Assembly (NCBI RefSeq): GCF_005405125.1
Contig: NZ_BJDL01000030.1
Coordinates: 1 to 49,667, forward strand
DNA: 49,667 nucleotides
From: Lactiplantibacillus songbeiensis
GTDB lineage: Bacteria; Bacillota; Bacilli; Lactobacillales; Lactobacillaceae
Direction of reading: 5' to 3'
Shown here: positions 1-8,777 of the stretch, piece after piece
Layout: each line of letters opens with the position of its first letter
Numbering within the stretch: position 1 is the first letter of the stretch
Position numbers and translations under genes: made by a program
Notes under the pieces: model-generated
The model's input: only the letters and a program-made list of their open reading frames with translations
What the model was told of the DNA's origin: nothing
Database searches by the model: none

Positions 1-156
1 TGCTCAGCCGTGTCGTTGGCCTTAGTGCGAGTGGTCTGCTCGGACTTAGGCCAAGGTCAGTTTTGAAGACCGGGCTTGAGGGCTTCAAAATGGCCCATGG
101 CGTTCCAGCGTTTTAGGAACCAACCGGCAGACGGCAATTTCAACTAGAACCAAGCG
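1..156 (+). repeat. Family B structured repeat, copy B1, cut by window edge
   Basis: The copy begins inside the element (the left arm of the closing stem lies outside the window). It shows the inner stem (GCCGTG with CATGGC), hairpin P3 (TTGGCCTTAG pairing with CTTAGGCCAA), hairpin P4 (TTTTGAAG with CTTCAAAA) and the right closing arm ending AGCGTTTTAGGAACC. The end GGCAATTTCAACTAG followed by ACCAAGCG is the terminal sequence seen in B2 and B3. The P3 loop is in the orientation opposite to that of B3. Confidence 0.8.
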
Positions 157-166
157 TACCACTACG

Positions 167-1048
167 TTAAACCATTTGATGTTTTTGCCGCACTGCTGCT
201 CGCCATAATGACCGCGCCGTCCATAAACTGACGATCACGATTAGCCAACTGAGCGCGGTTAGCGATAATGATTTAACCACCGTTGCGGCAACAACCACGC
301 CTAACATACCACCGACAATAATGCCGAACAAGCCCCGATAGTCAACGCGATCACGGCGAATAAAATTAACCGCTGAACTTGGCATCAGTAGCGCGCAAGA
401 TAACATCATAATTGGAAAGGCCGCAATTGGCGTTAATCCAAGAAAATAAACCATTACCATACATGGCGCGTACAGACCGACCCCGGCGGCCATTAATAGA
501 CCGAGGATAAAATTACCGCCAATCCCAATCGCTAATGGCCAACCACGTAAACCAGTCGCGTGATTAGCGATACCGAGCAGACTGATCCAGCCTAACAACT
601 TGGCCGCCATCATTAAAGCCGTCACAATTAACGCCACCGCCATAATTAGTTGAATCCGCCGTTGATTCAGCTTGACCATCACTTCACTGCCGATAACCGC
701 ACCAACCGCGGCCGCAACAACTAGACTAATTAGTGTCCACGGTTCCACATTAACCGTCGTTACAAAGAACAACGCTTCAACAGCCGTGGGAATCGCATGA
801 ACCGTATTTAACGTTCCCGGCAGCTGGCGTTCATCTTTTAAATAATGACTCGCTTGAAAAATGGCCGTCGTCGTGACAAAGCTCCCAATACCTAACGTAT
901 CTAAAAAGTCGGTCACCGCCCCAATCGCCACGCCCACCCCAAACTCACGGCCGGTCGTCTGATGATGGTGTTGGCGGGCACCGCGCCATAACAACCCAAA
1001 TAACCCCACGCTACTTAGCGTTAGGAAACTCACAATTGCAATTACCAT
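167..1048 (-). CDS. TauE/SafE family membrane transporter
   Basis: A 293-residue, almost wholly hydrophobic protein of about eight membrane segments in two related halves, which is the TauE/SafE (former DUF81) plan. Family members export sulfite, sulfoacetate or other small organic anions; the substrate here cannot be told. Family-like sequences are GAVTDFLDTLGIGSF near residue 43 and GVGLYAPCMVMVYFLG near residue 188. A loop of basic residues with HHH lies after the first segment. The ATG is preceded by AGAGGAACGAAA, a reasonable ribosome site. The gene stands alone; its 3' side runs straight into repeat B1 with no separate T-rich terminator seen. Confidence 0.8.
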   Translation of the reverse strand: MVIAIVSFLTLSSVGLFGLLWRGARQHHHQTTGREFGVGVAIGAVTDFLDTLGIGSFVTTTAIFQASHYLKDERQLPGTLNTVHAIPTAVEALFFVTTVNVEPWTLISLVVAAAVGAVIGSEVMVKLNQRRIQLIMAVALIVTALMMAAKLLGWISLLGIANHATGLRGWPLAIGIGGNFILGLLMAAGVGLYAPCMVMVYFLGLTPIAAFPIMMLSCALLMPSSAVNFIRRDRVDYRGLFGIIVGGMLGVVVAATVVKSLSLTALSWLIVIVSLWTARSLWRAAVRQKHQMV

Positions 1049-1253
1049 TTTCGTTCCTCTTCTCTCTCACCTTTCAGATTATACCTGACTTTAATTTAGC
1101 TGCCAAAAAATTAGGCATTATTGTTGACCAAACGACCCGAACATTTTAAAACAGTTATAATCCGTATAATTATATTTATCGAACTTTCAACGTCACATTT
1201 TAAAATTAGTTCGTAATTAAGCTTAAAAATACCCCATTTAGCGTGATTTCTAA

Positions 1254-1282
1254 TTGTCACCAACCGTATTATTTGGTATGCT
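1254..1282 (+). promoter_or_regulatory. Sigma-70 type promoter of the SteT-like permease
   Basis: TTGTCA at 1254-1259 and TATGCT at 1277-1282 are separated by 17 bases, upstream of the ATG at 1338. The rest of 1049-1253 is AT-rich with nothing else recognised. Confidence 0.55.
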
Positions 1283-1337
1283 AAATGCATTCAATTATTC
1301 ACGCTGGCTTCTACAGCGAAAGTGAGGTCGTGCAGGC

Positions 1338-2669
1338 ATGTCATCTGAAAAAACAGCACCAACCCTGAATCGCTCGCTCGGATTCTGGTCGGCGTTATCC
1401 TTAGTCGTTGGGACCGTGATTGGGTCCGGGATTTTCTTCAAGCAATCATCCGTTTTAGACAGTGCCGGTTCAACGACTAACGCGCTGTTAGCCTGGTTAC
1501 TCGGTGGCGTTATCACCTTAACCGCCGGGCTGACCATCGCTGAAGTCGGCGCCCAAATGCCGCATACTGGTGGGCTTTATGTTTATATGGAAAAGATTTA
1601 CGGGAAGATTTGGGGCTTCCTATCCGGTTGGATGCAAGTTTCTATCTACGGTCCCGCGATTATCGCCTCAATTGCCTCTTACTTAGGTATCTTATTAGTA
1701 GGATTCTTCCATCTAGCTAGCTGGTGGCAAGCACCACTGGCGATTGGCGTGATCGTCCTCATCGGTATTTTGAATATGTTCGAAAACCGCTGGGGCGCTG
1801 CCTTTCAAATCGTCACCACTTTAGGTAAATTACTACCAATTGCCGCCATCATCATCTTTGGCCTGTTCTTTGGTGACCAAAATGCTTTCGGTCAATCCTT
1901 AAAGACGGTCACCCAATCAACCGGTAGCTTTGGGGTCGCCGTCTTAGCCACTTTATTTGCCTATGACGGTTGGATTTTAGTCGCTAACTTGGGCGGTGAG
2001 ATTAAAGAACCACAAAAAGTCTTGCCCCAAGCGATCATTTTAGGCATTTCACTCGTCTTGATTGCCTATACGTTAGTGACCTATGGGATTTTACACTTTA
2101 TCCCCGCTGCCAAGATTCACGCTTTGGGTCAACAAACGACGGTCTACTTCGCCCAAGCGGCTTTCGGTACGATTGGCGGGCGCCTCTTAAATATCGGCGT
2201 CATTGTGTCGATGGTCGGTTGTCTGAATGGGAAGATTATGACATTCCCTCGTATCATGTATGCCATGGCAGAACGGAATCAATTACCCTTCTCCAAGCAG
2301 CTACGCTATATCAATCGCCAGTCGCATGAACCAATTGTCGCAACGATTGTGATTTTAATCCTAGCCAGCATCATGATCTCATTCTTCAACCCTGACCGGT
2401 TATCTGATTTATGTATCTTTACGGTCTATTGTTTCTACGTTGCAACGTTTGTTGGGGTCTTCCTGCTCCGCAAACGAAATCGCGACCGTGTCCGGCCATT
2501 CTCAACACCGGGCTTTCCAGTAACACCCATTATCGCAATTCTCGGGGCGCTGTTCGTGATTGTCAGTGAGATTGGCTCTGATCTACCGGGCGTTTTATTA
2601 TCGTTCGTGATTGTCCTCGTAGGGATTCCAATTTATTACTTCAAACAACATCAAGATCAAGCCGCTTAA
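1338..2669 (+). CDS. APC family amino acid permease, SteT-like (Ser/Thr exchanger type)
   Basis: A 443-residue membrane protein with about 12 hydrophobic segments. The N-terminal region carries the APC unwound-helix motif GTVIGSGIFF near residue 24, followed by GGLYVYMEKIYG near residue 78. Length and the order of segments match bacterial LAT-type exchangers such as SteT of Bacillus subtilis, which swaps serine for threonine or other neutral amino acids. The exact substrate is not settled. The gene is a single unit with its own promoter (1254-1282) and a terminator at 2682-2711. Confidence 0.8.
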   Translation: MSSEKTAPTLNRSLGFWSALSLVVGTVIGSGIFFKQSSVLDSAGSTTNALLAWLLGGVITLTAGLTIAEVGAQMPHTGGLYVYMEKIYGKIWGFLSGWMQVSIYGPAIIASIASYLGILLVGFFHLASWWQAPLAIGVIVLIGILNMFENRWGAAFQIVTTLGKLLPIAAIIIFGLFFGDQNAFGQSLKTVTQSTGSFGVAVLATLFAYDGWILVANLGGEIKEPQKVLPQAIILGISLVLIAYTLVTYGILHFIPAAKIHALGQQTTVYFAQAAFGTIGGRLLNIGVIVSMVGCLNGKIMTFPRIMYAMAERNQLPFSKQLRYINRQSHEPIVATIVILILASIMISFFNPDRLSDLCIFTVYCFYVATFVGVFLLRKRNRDRVRPFSTPGFPVTPIIAILGALFVIVSEIGSDLPGVLLSFVIVLVGIPIYYFKQHQDQAA

Positions 2670-2681
2670 ACTCGGCACACA

Positions 2682-2711
2682 AAAAGGCCATCCACTCCGG
2701 ATGACCTTTTT
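2682..2711. terminator. Bidirectional Rho-independent terminator
   Basis: AAAAAGGCCATCC and GGATGACCTTTTT form a stem with a 5-base loop and A/T runs on both sides. It sits between the ends of the convergent permease and FNT genes and can serve both. Confidence 0.85.
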
Positions 2712-2717
2712 CTATGC

Positions 2718-3488
2718 TTATTTAGTTGCTTTCGCTTTAAAGCTCAAGTAATAGACCGCACCCACAATAATCCCCCCACCGACGATGTTGCCAAGATAAA
2801 CGGGAATTAAATTGCTAATAAATTGCCCCCAAGTTGCCCCACCTTCAAAAACAGCGGCCGGAATCAAGAAACAATTGGCAATACTATGTTGGAAACCAGC
2901 CGCGACAAAGATCATCGTTGGAAACCAAACGCCCAAAATTTTACCAGCTGCATCTTTAGCGCCAAATGACATCCAGACTGCTAAGCCAACCAGCCAGTTA
3001 CAACCAATGCCAGACACAAAACTCTGCCAAAATGACGCCGTAACTTTGGACTGCGCCATGGTAATCAAGGTCGTTCTAAAGACCCCAATGTGCGTCAACC
3101 CGACAAAGTGTCCGAAAAAATACGCCACTAAGATTGCGCCGACTAAGTTAGCTACGGTAATCTCTAACAGATTAACGACATACTTGCCGATACTAATCCG
3201 CTTCGCATACATCGCCGTACTGATCGTCATCATATTTCCAGTCGCTAATTCCCCTCCAGCTAAACAAATCATCACCAACCCGATGGGAAAGACGGTCGCT
3301 CCAACCAAGGTTGCCACACTTCCCAAACTAGCTGGAATCGACGCCGACACGCGGACGTTAGCCAGAAAGCTGATCCCAATCAGGGCCCCACCAATCATCC
3401 CTAACAGGAACTTAGTGAACAGTGAACGTTGGGTCTTGGCGGTTCCTTTGGCTATACTCTGCGTTAATATTTCTTCTGGACTAAACAT
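2718..3488 (-). CDS. Formate/nitrite transporter (FNT) family channel
   Basis: A 256-residue protein with six hydrophobic segments, the usual FNT length. It has the family's discontinuous-helix sequences: CLAGGELATGNMM near residue 75 (FocA has GSELFTGN) and GFQHSIANCFLIP near residue 199, which contains the conserved pore histidine. FNT proteins form pentamers that pass formate, nitrite or lactate with protons. In a nitrite-poor lactic acid bacterium formate or lactate is the likelier substrate, but this is inference. A near-cre box lies beside the probable promoter. Confidence 0.85.
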   Translation of the reverse strand: MFSPEEILTQSIAKGTAKTQRSLFTKFLLGMIGGALIGISFLANVRVSASIPASLGSVATLVGATVFPIGLVMICLAGGELATGNMMTISTAMYAKRISIGKYVVNLLEITVANLVGAILVAYFFGHFVGLTHIGVFRTTLITMAQSKVTASFWQSFVSGIGCNWLVGLAVWMSFGAKDAAGKILGVWFPTMIFVAAGFQHSIANCFLIPAAVFEGGATWGQFISNLIPVYLGNIVGGGIIVGAVYYLSFKAKATK

Positions 3489-3536
3489 CTTAGCATCCCC
3501 TTAGTAGCTTTTTGCTCAATATGCCACTATTATATA

Positions 3537-3550
3537 TGAAAGCGTTTCCA
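3537..3550. promoter_or_regulatory. Candidate cre (CcpA) site upstream of the FNT gene
   Basis: TGAAAGCGTTTCCA fits the cre consensus TGWNANCGNTNWCA at 13 of 14 positions. On the minus strand a TATAAT (plus strand 3528-3533) lies just downstream, so the site would overlap the core promoter and repress. The stretch 3551-3876 holds no gene that could be recognised. Confidence 0.5.
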
Positions 3551-3876
3551 ATTGGAATAGACAATCATACTAATTTCAACATTTCAGTCAATTAGTCAGG
3601 TTATAAGTCAAAATGATATTTATCCTTTTGCTCGGAATAGCACAATATACTAAGACACACCTTGCTTCGTCCTTGTAAGGCAACTTAACTAAGCTAAACG
3701 TCAGTCATTTTTATGAATTGGGACTAACATTCGTCAAGCTAGTACTGTATTGATTGTCCTTTGTTTTCTTCGGTTACTAGTGATTATGACGCTATGTCGG
3801 ATTATTTATCAGCTCGCTAATAACTAACAATAATTACCTTTCCGCCCAACGCTAGTTAAAATAACCACAATAATGA

Positions 3877-4030
3877 ACGCCGGGCAGACCAGCATGGGCT
3901 CAGTAGTGTCGTTTGACTTGGAGCGGGTGATTTTACCGGTCCTAGTCAAAGCCCGGCTTGTGAGACCGACCTGTGGCTCGCAAGCGCGACTACCACGTTC
4001 CAGCCGATCCTGTACCAACCAGAGTGACAA
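3877..4030 (+). repeat. Family A structured repeat, copy A1 (diverged)
   Basis: Full-length copy, begins ACGCCGGGCAGACC and ends CCAGAGTGACAAG. Hairpin P3 pairs TTTGACT with AGTCAAA and P4 pairs TTGTGAG with CTCGCAA. Both stems differ in sequence from other copies yet stay paired. Confidence 0.85.
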
Positions 4031-4061
4031 GCCACCTCAAACTTAACCTGATGCCAAAACT

Positions 4062-4094
4062 AAAAAACGTCCCAAGGTCATCACCTCAGAACGT
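4062..4094 (-). terminator. Terminator of the amino acid ABC importer operon
   Basis: On the minus strand ACGTTCTGAGG pairs with CCTTGGGACGT (some G-U pairs), followed by TTTTTTAG. It lies 11 bases beyond the last permease stop. Confidence 0.75.
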
Positions 4095-4104
4095 TCACAA
4101 CTAC

Positions 4105-4758
4105 TTATGCTAATTTTTTGTCCAACACCCGTGATAATACGGACAACGCGTAACAGATAATGAAGTACATGACCGCAATCATGACAAACATTGGAATAAT
4201 GTACGCGGAGTTTTGCCCATAAATAATCTGCGCATGATTCAGTAATTCCGGCAACACGATAATCGTAGCCAATGACGTATCCTTAATCAAAGAAATAAAT
4301 TGACTCACAATCGTCGGAATCGTCTTCTTAATCGCTTGTGGAAAGACAATGTGCCAAAGTGCTTGGACGTAAGACATCCCGTTAGCCCGAGCACCTTCCA
4401 TTTGCCCATAGTCGACGGCCAAAATCCCGGAACGAATGATTTCCGCCAACATCGCTGATTCGAAAATTGTCATCGCTAAGACGGCTGCAAAGATAATCCC
4501 CGGTTTAAACCCAAGATGTGGCAGGCCAAAGTAAGTAAAGAAAATGATCAAAATCAACGGTAAGTTCCGCACGATATCGACCACAAAGCCCACAACTCTT
4601 GATAAGTATTTAATCTTAACATAGCGTAAGACACCTAAAATTGAACCAATAATAAAGCTGGCAATAATCGAGATAATCGACACTTCGACAGTCACCCAGA
4701 GGCCTTCCAGCAAGAAACGCATGTTGACCCATGAATAGGCTTCAATAAAGTTTTGCAT
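4105..4758 (-). CDS. Polar amino acid ABC transporter permease (second)
   Basis: A 217-residue HisM/GlnP-type inner-membrane permease. The EAA loop that contacts the ATPase is seen near residues 117-150 (EIIRSGILAVDYGQMEGARA, then SYVQALWHIVFPQA). Five hydrophobic segments. It pairs with the 213-residue permease encoded 17 bases upstream to make a heterodimeric channel. Last gene of the four-gene operon and followed by a terminator. Confidence 0.88.
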   Translation of the reverse strand: MQNFIEAYSWVNMRFLLEGLWVTVEVSIISIIASFIIGSILGVLRYVKIKYLSRVVGFVVDIVRNLPLILIIFFTYFGLPHLGFKPGIIFAAVLAMTIFESAMLAEIIRSGILAVDYGQMEGARANGMSYVQALWHIVFPQAIKKTIPTIVSQFISLIKDTSLATIIVLPELLNHAQIIYGQNSAYIIPMFVMIAVMYFIICYALSVLSRVLDKKLA

Positions 4759-4775
4759 TCAACGCCGCCTCCTTT

Positions 4776-5417
4776 TTAATTAGCTAACCGTTTTTCTAAA
4801 TGCTGCATGTAATAACTGAGTGGTAACGTGATCACTAAGTAGAATAACCCAACAACCACGTAACTATTAATCGTATCGAGTGATAACGACGCAATCGAGT
4901 TTCCTTGATACATCAAGTCGAACCCGGCCACGAAAGCTAACACCGACGAATTCTTCACTAAGTTGATGAACTGGTTACCCAATGGTGGAATGACGATCTT
5001 AAAGGCTTGTGGCAACACGATATAGCGCATCGCTTGCCAGTAAGTCAGCCCGTTAGAACGCGCTCCTTCCATCTGACCATTATCAACTGATTGAATCCCG
5101 GCTCGAACCGTTTCAGCAATAAATGACGAGGTATAGATCGTCAACCCAATCGTCCCAGCCGTAAAACCATCAATCTTAGCCACATACATCGGAATAATCA
5201 CGTAGAAGAACATCGCAATCACTAACAGTGGGATATTCCGAAAAATTTCAATGTAAATCCGACCGATAATCCGCATGGCGTGATTCGGCAAGACTTCAAA
5301 GATCGCAAACATCGTCCCAATAACGGTACTGAAGACCAGTGCAATCACACTGGATAATAAGGTATAGCCAAGCCCCTGAATCAACTCTGACCAGTAGTGC
5401 GTTAGAATATAAACCAT
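4776..5417 (-). CDS. Polar amino acid ABC transporter permease (first)
   Basis: A 213-residue HisM/GlnP-type permease with the EAA motif near residues 105-137 (ETVRAGIQSVDNGQMEGARS, then TYWQAMRYIVLPQA). Its ATG overlaps the stop codon of the binding-protein gene by one base, indicating translational coupling. It forms the membrane channel with the next permease. Confidence 0.88.
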   Translation of the reverse strand: MVYILTHYWSELIQGLGYTLLSSVIALVFSTVIGTMFAIFEVLPNHAMRIIGRIYIEIFRNIPLLVIAMFFYVIIPMYVAKIDGFTAGTIGLTIYTSSFIAETVRAGIQSVDNGQMEGARSNGLTYWQAMRYIVLPQAFKIVIPPLGNQFINLVKNSSVLAFVAGFDLMYQGNSIASLSLDTINSYVVVGLFYLVITLPLSYYMQHLEKRLAN

Positions 5418-6256
5418 TAGCGCGACGCCTCCTTATAATTGAAGCCGGCGACATTACCGAACCATTTCTTCAATAAACGGTTATAAGTCCCATTAGCTTC
5501 GATTTCTTTAAGTGCTGCATTCACTTTATTTTTGAATGGTGCTTGCCCTTTGTTGATGGCAATCCCATAAGGTTCTTTGGTAAACGTGCCACCCACAACT
5601 TCGTAGCCGGGGTTTTCAGTCGCCATCCCATATAAGATCCCATTATCAGTCGTTAGTGCCACCCCTTGACCAGACTTGAGGGCAGTCATCGCTTGCGCGT
5701 AGTCTGATAATTCCAGCACTTTAGCTTTAGGCGCAAACTTTTTAATATTCGCAACCGAGCTAGACCCCGTTACCCCTAAGACCTTAGTGCCAGCTTTATT
5801 CAAATCTTTGACCGACTTCACCTTACTGCCTTTTTTGACTAATAAGGCTTGGCCAGCATCGAAGTATGATTCTGAGAAATCAACTTGCTTCTTCCGTTCC
5901 GGACTAATCGTCATCGTTGCGATAATCGCATCGATATTCCCATTCTTTAATAACGGAATCCGCGTTTGACTCGTAACTTGCACGAACTTCGCTTTCCCAT
6001 TTTTACCTAGGATCTGCTTCGTAATGGCCGTGGCCACATCGGCATCGAACCCTTTGATCGTATTATCCTGAACGTCCATTAATCCAAACAGCTTCGTGTC
6101 GGCTTTGACGCCCCAAGTAATCGTATTGCTGGCCTTATCATTCGTTAAAACATCTTGTTGTGATAACGATTTGCGACCACCGCATGCGGTTAAGACGAGC
6201 GTTAAGACGCCCAACATGCCGAGCACGCCCAGGTAACGTTTTAACTTTTTCATCAA
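5417..6256 (-). CDS. Amino acid ABC transporter substrate-binding lipoprotein
   Basis: A 279-residue SBP_bac_3 family protein. Residues 1-25 are a lipoprotein signal peptide with lipobox LTAC, so the mature protein is anchored at Cys25. Typical family sequences include FDADVATAITKQIL near residue 70, RIPLLKNGNIDAIIATMTIS near residue 103 and the following RKKQVDFSESYFDAGQ. The family binds glutamine, glutamate, aspartate or related amino acids. The operon resembles glutamate/glutamine importers, but the ligand is not proven by sequence. Confidence 0.88.
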   Translation of the reverse strand: MMKKLKRYLGVLGMLGVLTLVLTACGGRKSLSQQDVLTNDKASNTITWGVKADTKLFGLMDVQDNTIKGFDADVATAITKQILGKNGKAKFVQVTSQTRIPLLKNGNIDAIIATMTISPERKKQVDFSESYFDAGQALLVKKGSKVKSVKDLNKAGTKVLGVTGSSSVANIKKFAPKAKVLELSDYAQAMTALKSGQGVALTTDNGILYGMATENPGYEVVGGTFTKEPYGIAINKGQAPFKNKVNAALKEIEANGTYNRLLKKWFGNVAGFNYKEASR

Positions 6257-6274
6257 ATGACCTCCCCTGGCTGC

Positions 6275-7015
6275 TTAGTGTGTAATAATTTTGCTTAAGA
6301 ATTGACGGGCCCGTTCATTGGTCGGTTCGCCGTCAAAGAATTGTTCTTTGCGGTCATCTTCCAAAATCTGACCATCTGCCATGAAGACCACGCGATCGGC
6401 AACTTCACGCGCAAAGCCCATTTCATGGGTGACGACCAACATTGTCATACTGGAGTCAGCCGCAACATTCTTCATCACGTTCAATACATCATCAATCATT
6501 TCTGGATCAAGCGCTGAAGTTGGTTCGTCAAATAACAAACATTTTGGTTTCATTGCCAACGACCGCGCAATCGCGATTCGTTGTGATTGCCCCCCGGAGA
6601 GTTGACTTGGTAAATTACCGGCTTTATCCGCAAGACCGACACTGTCTAGTAAATCCATCGCTAACTTTTTATTCTCAGCTTCTGGCCGCTTTAAGACGAG
6701 TCGTGGTGCAATCATAATATTCTCTAAAACGGTTTTATTCGCATATAAATTAAAATGTTGGAAGACCATGCCGACGTTTTTACGAATCTTGTTCATATCC
6801 GTCTTCTTGTCCGCCAAGTCATAGCCATTGACTAGTAACTGTCCTGATTGAACGCGTTCCAACCCATTGACGGTTCGAATCAAGGTACTCTTTCCGGAAC
6901 CAGACGGCCCGATCAAAACAACCTTTTCACCTTCATTAATCGTTAAATTAATATTCGTGAGGGCGTGAAAATCACCATAATACTTTTCGACGTTGTGAAA
7001 TTCGATCATTGACAT
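6275..7015 (-). CDS. Polar amino acid ABC transporter ATP-binding protein
   Basis: A 246-residue GlnQ-type ATPase. Walker A GPSGSGKST near residue 36, Q-loop VFQHFN, signature LSGGQSQR near residue 135, Walker B CLLFDEPTSALDP and H-loop VVTHEMGFA are all present. The ATG at 7015 was chosen because GAAGGTGA lies seven bases upstream; an in-frame ATG at 7039 has no such site. First gene of the operon: ATPase, binding protein, two permeases. Confidence 0.92.
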   Translation of the reverse strand: MSMIEFHNVEKYYGDFHALTNINLTINEGEKVVLIGPSGSGKSTLIRTVNGLERVQSGQLLVNGYDLADKKTDMNKIRKNVGMVFQHFNLYANKTVLENIMIAPRLVLKRPEAENKKLAMDLLDSVGLADKAGNLPSQLSGGQSQRIAIARSLAMKPKCLLFDEPTSALDPEMIDDVLNVMKNVAADSSMTMLVVTHEMGFAREVADRVVFMADGQILEDDRKEQFFDGEPTNERARQFLSKIITH

Positions 7016-7122
7016 ATAACAGTCACCTTCGCTTTCCAATCAGTTCAAAACTGATGTTTAGAATTATTGCATTAATATTTGATGTTAAAGAATTCTTATT
7101 CTTCGTTAATGCTATTTAAATA

Positions 7123-7151
7123 GTTTAATACACAATTAGTCATTTTGTCAA
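7123..7151 (-). promoter_or_regulatory. Likely promoter of the amino acid ABC importer operon
   Basis: On the minus strand TTGACA (plus 7146-7151) is followed after 17 bases by TTAAAC, or after 15 by TATTAA, about 110-130 bases before the ATPase start. The -35 is perfect and the -10 weak. The rest of 7040-7286 shows nothing recognisable. Confidence 0.4.
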
Positions 7152-7286
7152 AATATAGGCTATTATTGTTCATAATAACTAAAATAGTGCTAATTCACGG
7201 CGAATCTTTCGTTTAAAATAGCTTAAATCAGCGGTCTAGTTGAACAAAGCAAGCAAAATTAAGCTTAATATTCGTTATTTGCAACA

Positions 7287-7333
7287 AAAAAATAGCCGGT
7301 AACCCCATTTTTACCGGGAGTTTACCGACTGTT
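7287..7333 (-). terminator. Terminator of the 50-residue peptide gene
   Basis: On the minus strand a GC-rich hairpin (CGGTAAACTCCC with GGGGTTACCG) is followed by CTATTTTTTTG. It lies 14 bases after the small gene's stop. Confidence 0.75.
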
Positions 7334-7346
7334 TTCTCATTTTATT

Positions 7347-7499
7347 TTAATCTTCATGGTTAATTTTTTGCTTCATCTGATAGATAATCAAGCCCAAATC
7401 GCCGACACCAATCACAACTAAACCATTCCAAACCAATAAGGCATCCCACGGCGCCATTGCTGGCTGTGCCAAGGTATGGCTGATAATACCTAACATCAT
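7347..7499 (-). CDS. Small membrane peptide, 50 residues, unknown function
   Basis: An open frame starting ATGATG, preceded by GAAAGAAAGCGGGGGCG and followed by its own terminator. The product has one hydrophobic segment (about residues 15-38, with LVWNGLVVIGVGDLGLIIY) and a short charged tail KQKINHED. No family was recognised. The dedicated terminator supports a real gene. The stretch 7500-7786 after it holds the promoter of the next gene and a possible broken frame at 7622-7735. Confidence 0.55.
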   Translation of the reverse strand: MMLGIISHTLAQPAMAPWDALLVWNGLVVIGVGDLGLIIYQMKQKINHED

Positions 7500-7786
7500 C
7501 GCCCCCGCTTTCTTTCAGTTAATGGCTTTAGTCTACTGACTACCAATCACTTAAAAAGTGGCTTAAAAGAAAAAAGTTCTGAAATTTTTTCGATTTTCGC
7601 TAATGTTATCCCATCAACTAGCCACTTGATAAATTCTCACGTATTCTTGAATTAGTCCGTGGTCGCTTAGTCACAATTAAGAAACACGGTCACCTGCTGT
7701 TAGCTAATGGCCAGTTAGTCAATTCAGAGATTTAGCGGTACACTAGTTTTTGTAACCGATAACAGTAATGGAAGGAACTTTTAATT

Positions 7787-8455
7787 ATGATTAAAACGAT
7801 TGCTTTTGATTTCAACGGCACCATGTTTTTTGACACAGCGCTACAACGCCAAGCTTGGGGCCAAATGCTCAAACAAACCTTTAACCATCAAATGACCGAA
7901 GCGGAATTCTTCAACGATATCGCTGGTCGTAATAATCAATACACCTTTGACTTATTCGTCGACCAACCGCTCCCCGCTAACAAAGTTGCCACTTTAGCTG
8001 ACGAAAAAGAAGCTTTGTATCGTCAAATTTGTCTAGAACAACCTGAAATTTTCCATTTGGCACCCGGTTTACCCGCCTTTTTAGATCGGTGTCATGACGC
8101 TGGTATTAAAGTGAATATCGCGACAGCCTCACAATTAAAGAATGTCGAGTTTTTCTTTGACCACTTGAACCTCAGTCACTGGTTCGACTTTGACCAAGTG
8201 GTGATTAACGATGACAGCCTGCCTGGTAAGCCAGCCCCAGACATGTATTTACAAGCGCTGAAGCACATTGGCGGCGTACCTGCGACCAGCATGATTCTGG
8301 AAGACTCGCTGTCGGGGATTCAAGCTGCGAATAATGCCAAGGCCGCCCAGACCGTCTTAGTTCATGCACCCGAAGAGGCTATTCCGGCCATGCCCGCTGG
8401 CGTTAAGATTGATCAAACCATTACGGATTATCATCATCTATTTGAAACCCTTTAA
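7787..8455 (+). CDS. HAD superfamily hydrolase, beta-phosphoglucomutase-like subgroup
   Basis: A 222-residue cytosolic HAD-IA protein with an N-terminal cap insert. Motif I is FDFNGT (residues 7-12), motif II TAS near residue 115, motif III GKPAPD near residue 149 and motif IV EDSLSGI near residue 170. The second aspartate of the usual DxD is asparagine (N10), while the nucleophile D8 is kept, which could change the reaction or its rate. GGAAGG lies 8-9 bases before the ATG. The gene is monocistronic, with a perfect terminator behind it. Substrate unknown. Confidence 0.8.
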   Translation: MIKTIAFDFNGTMFFDTALQRQAWGQMLKQTFNHQMTEAEFFNDIAGRNNQYTFDLFVDQPLPANKVATLADEKEALYRQICLEQPEIFHLAPGLPAFLDRCHDAGIKVNIATASQLKNVEFFFDHLNLSHWFDFDQVVINDDSLPGKPAPDMYLQALKHIGGVPATSMILEDSLSGIQAANNAKAAQTVLVHAPEEAIPAMPAGVKIDQTITDYHHLFETL

Positions 8456-8460
8456 CCCAC

Positions 8461-8500
8461 AAACAGCGCGTTACCAATTTCGATTGGTAACGCGCTGTTT
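8461..8500 (+). terminator. Strong Rho-independent terminator after HAD gene
   Basis: AAACAGCGCGTTACCAAT pairs perfectly with ATTGGTAACGCGCTGTTT around a TTCG loop, six bases after the stop. Confidence 0.9.
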
Positions 8501-8598
8501 TGAGTTTAATTTTCGCTTCAGTTGGGCTAGATTGAGGCTGGAACATCATGACACTTTTAAAGCAACTGATCCACTCACTAAACTGTTTCAGTTAATCA

Positions 8599-8747
8599 AC
8601 GCCGGGCGGGCCAGAATTGGCTCAGTGGTGTCGTTTAGCTTAGTCGCGGTTTTCCGACTTAGATAAAGCCCGGCTTTCGAGACCGCCTTGTGGCTCGGAA
8701 ACGTGGCCACCACGTTCCAGCCGATTCTGGACCAACCAGAGTGGCAA
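8599..8747 (+). repeat. Family A structured repeat, copy A2
   Basis: Full-length copy between convergent genes. The closing stem GGGCCAGAATTGGCT pairs with AGCCGATTCTGGACC. P4 pairs TTTCGAG with CTCGGAA. P3 has one mismatch. Confidence 0.85.
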
Positions 8748-8777
8748 GCAAACACTAACTAACCTAAATATCGTTTG

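Noticed and set aside
2812-3504. 230-residue plus-strand frame over the FNT gene
   Set aside because: It is the antisense of a well-recognised FNT gene and its product has no family features.
3877-4030. Family A repeats as ordinary terminators or REP sequences
   Set aside because: They lack T runs, occur in divergent promoter gaps as well as convergent gaps, and are far longer and more complex than REPs.
7603-7735. Possible broken frame on the plus strand ending ...LLLANGQLVNSEI
   Set aside because: No start codon in frame and no ribosome site. One frameshift would link it to an ATG at 7603, but there is too little to call a gene.
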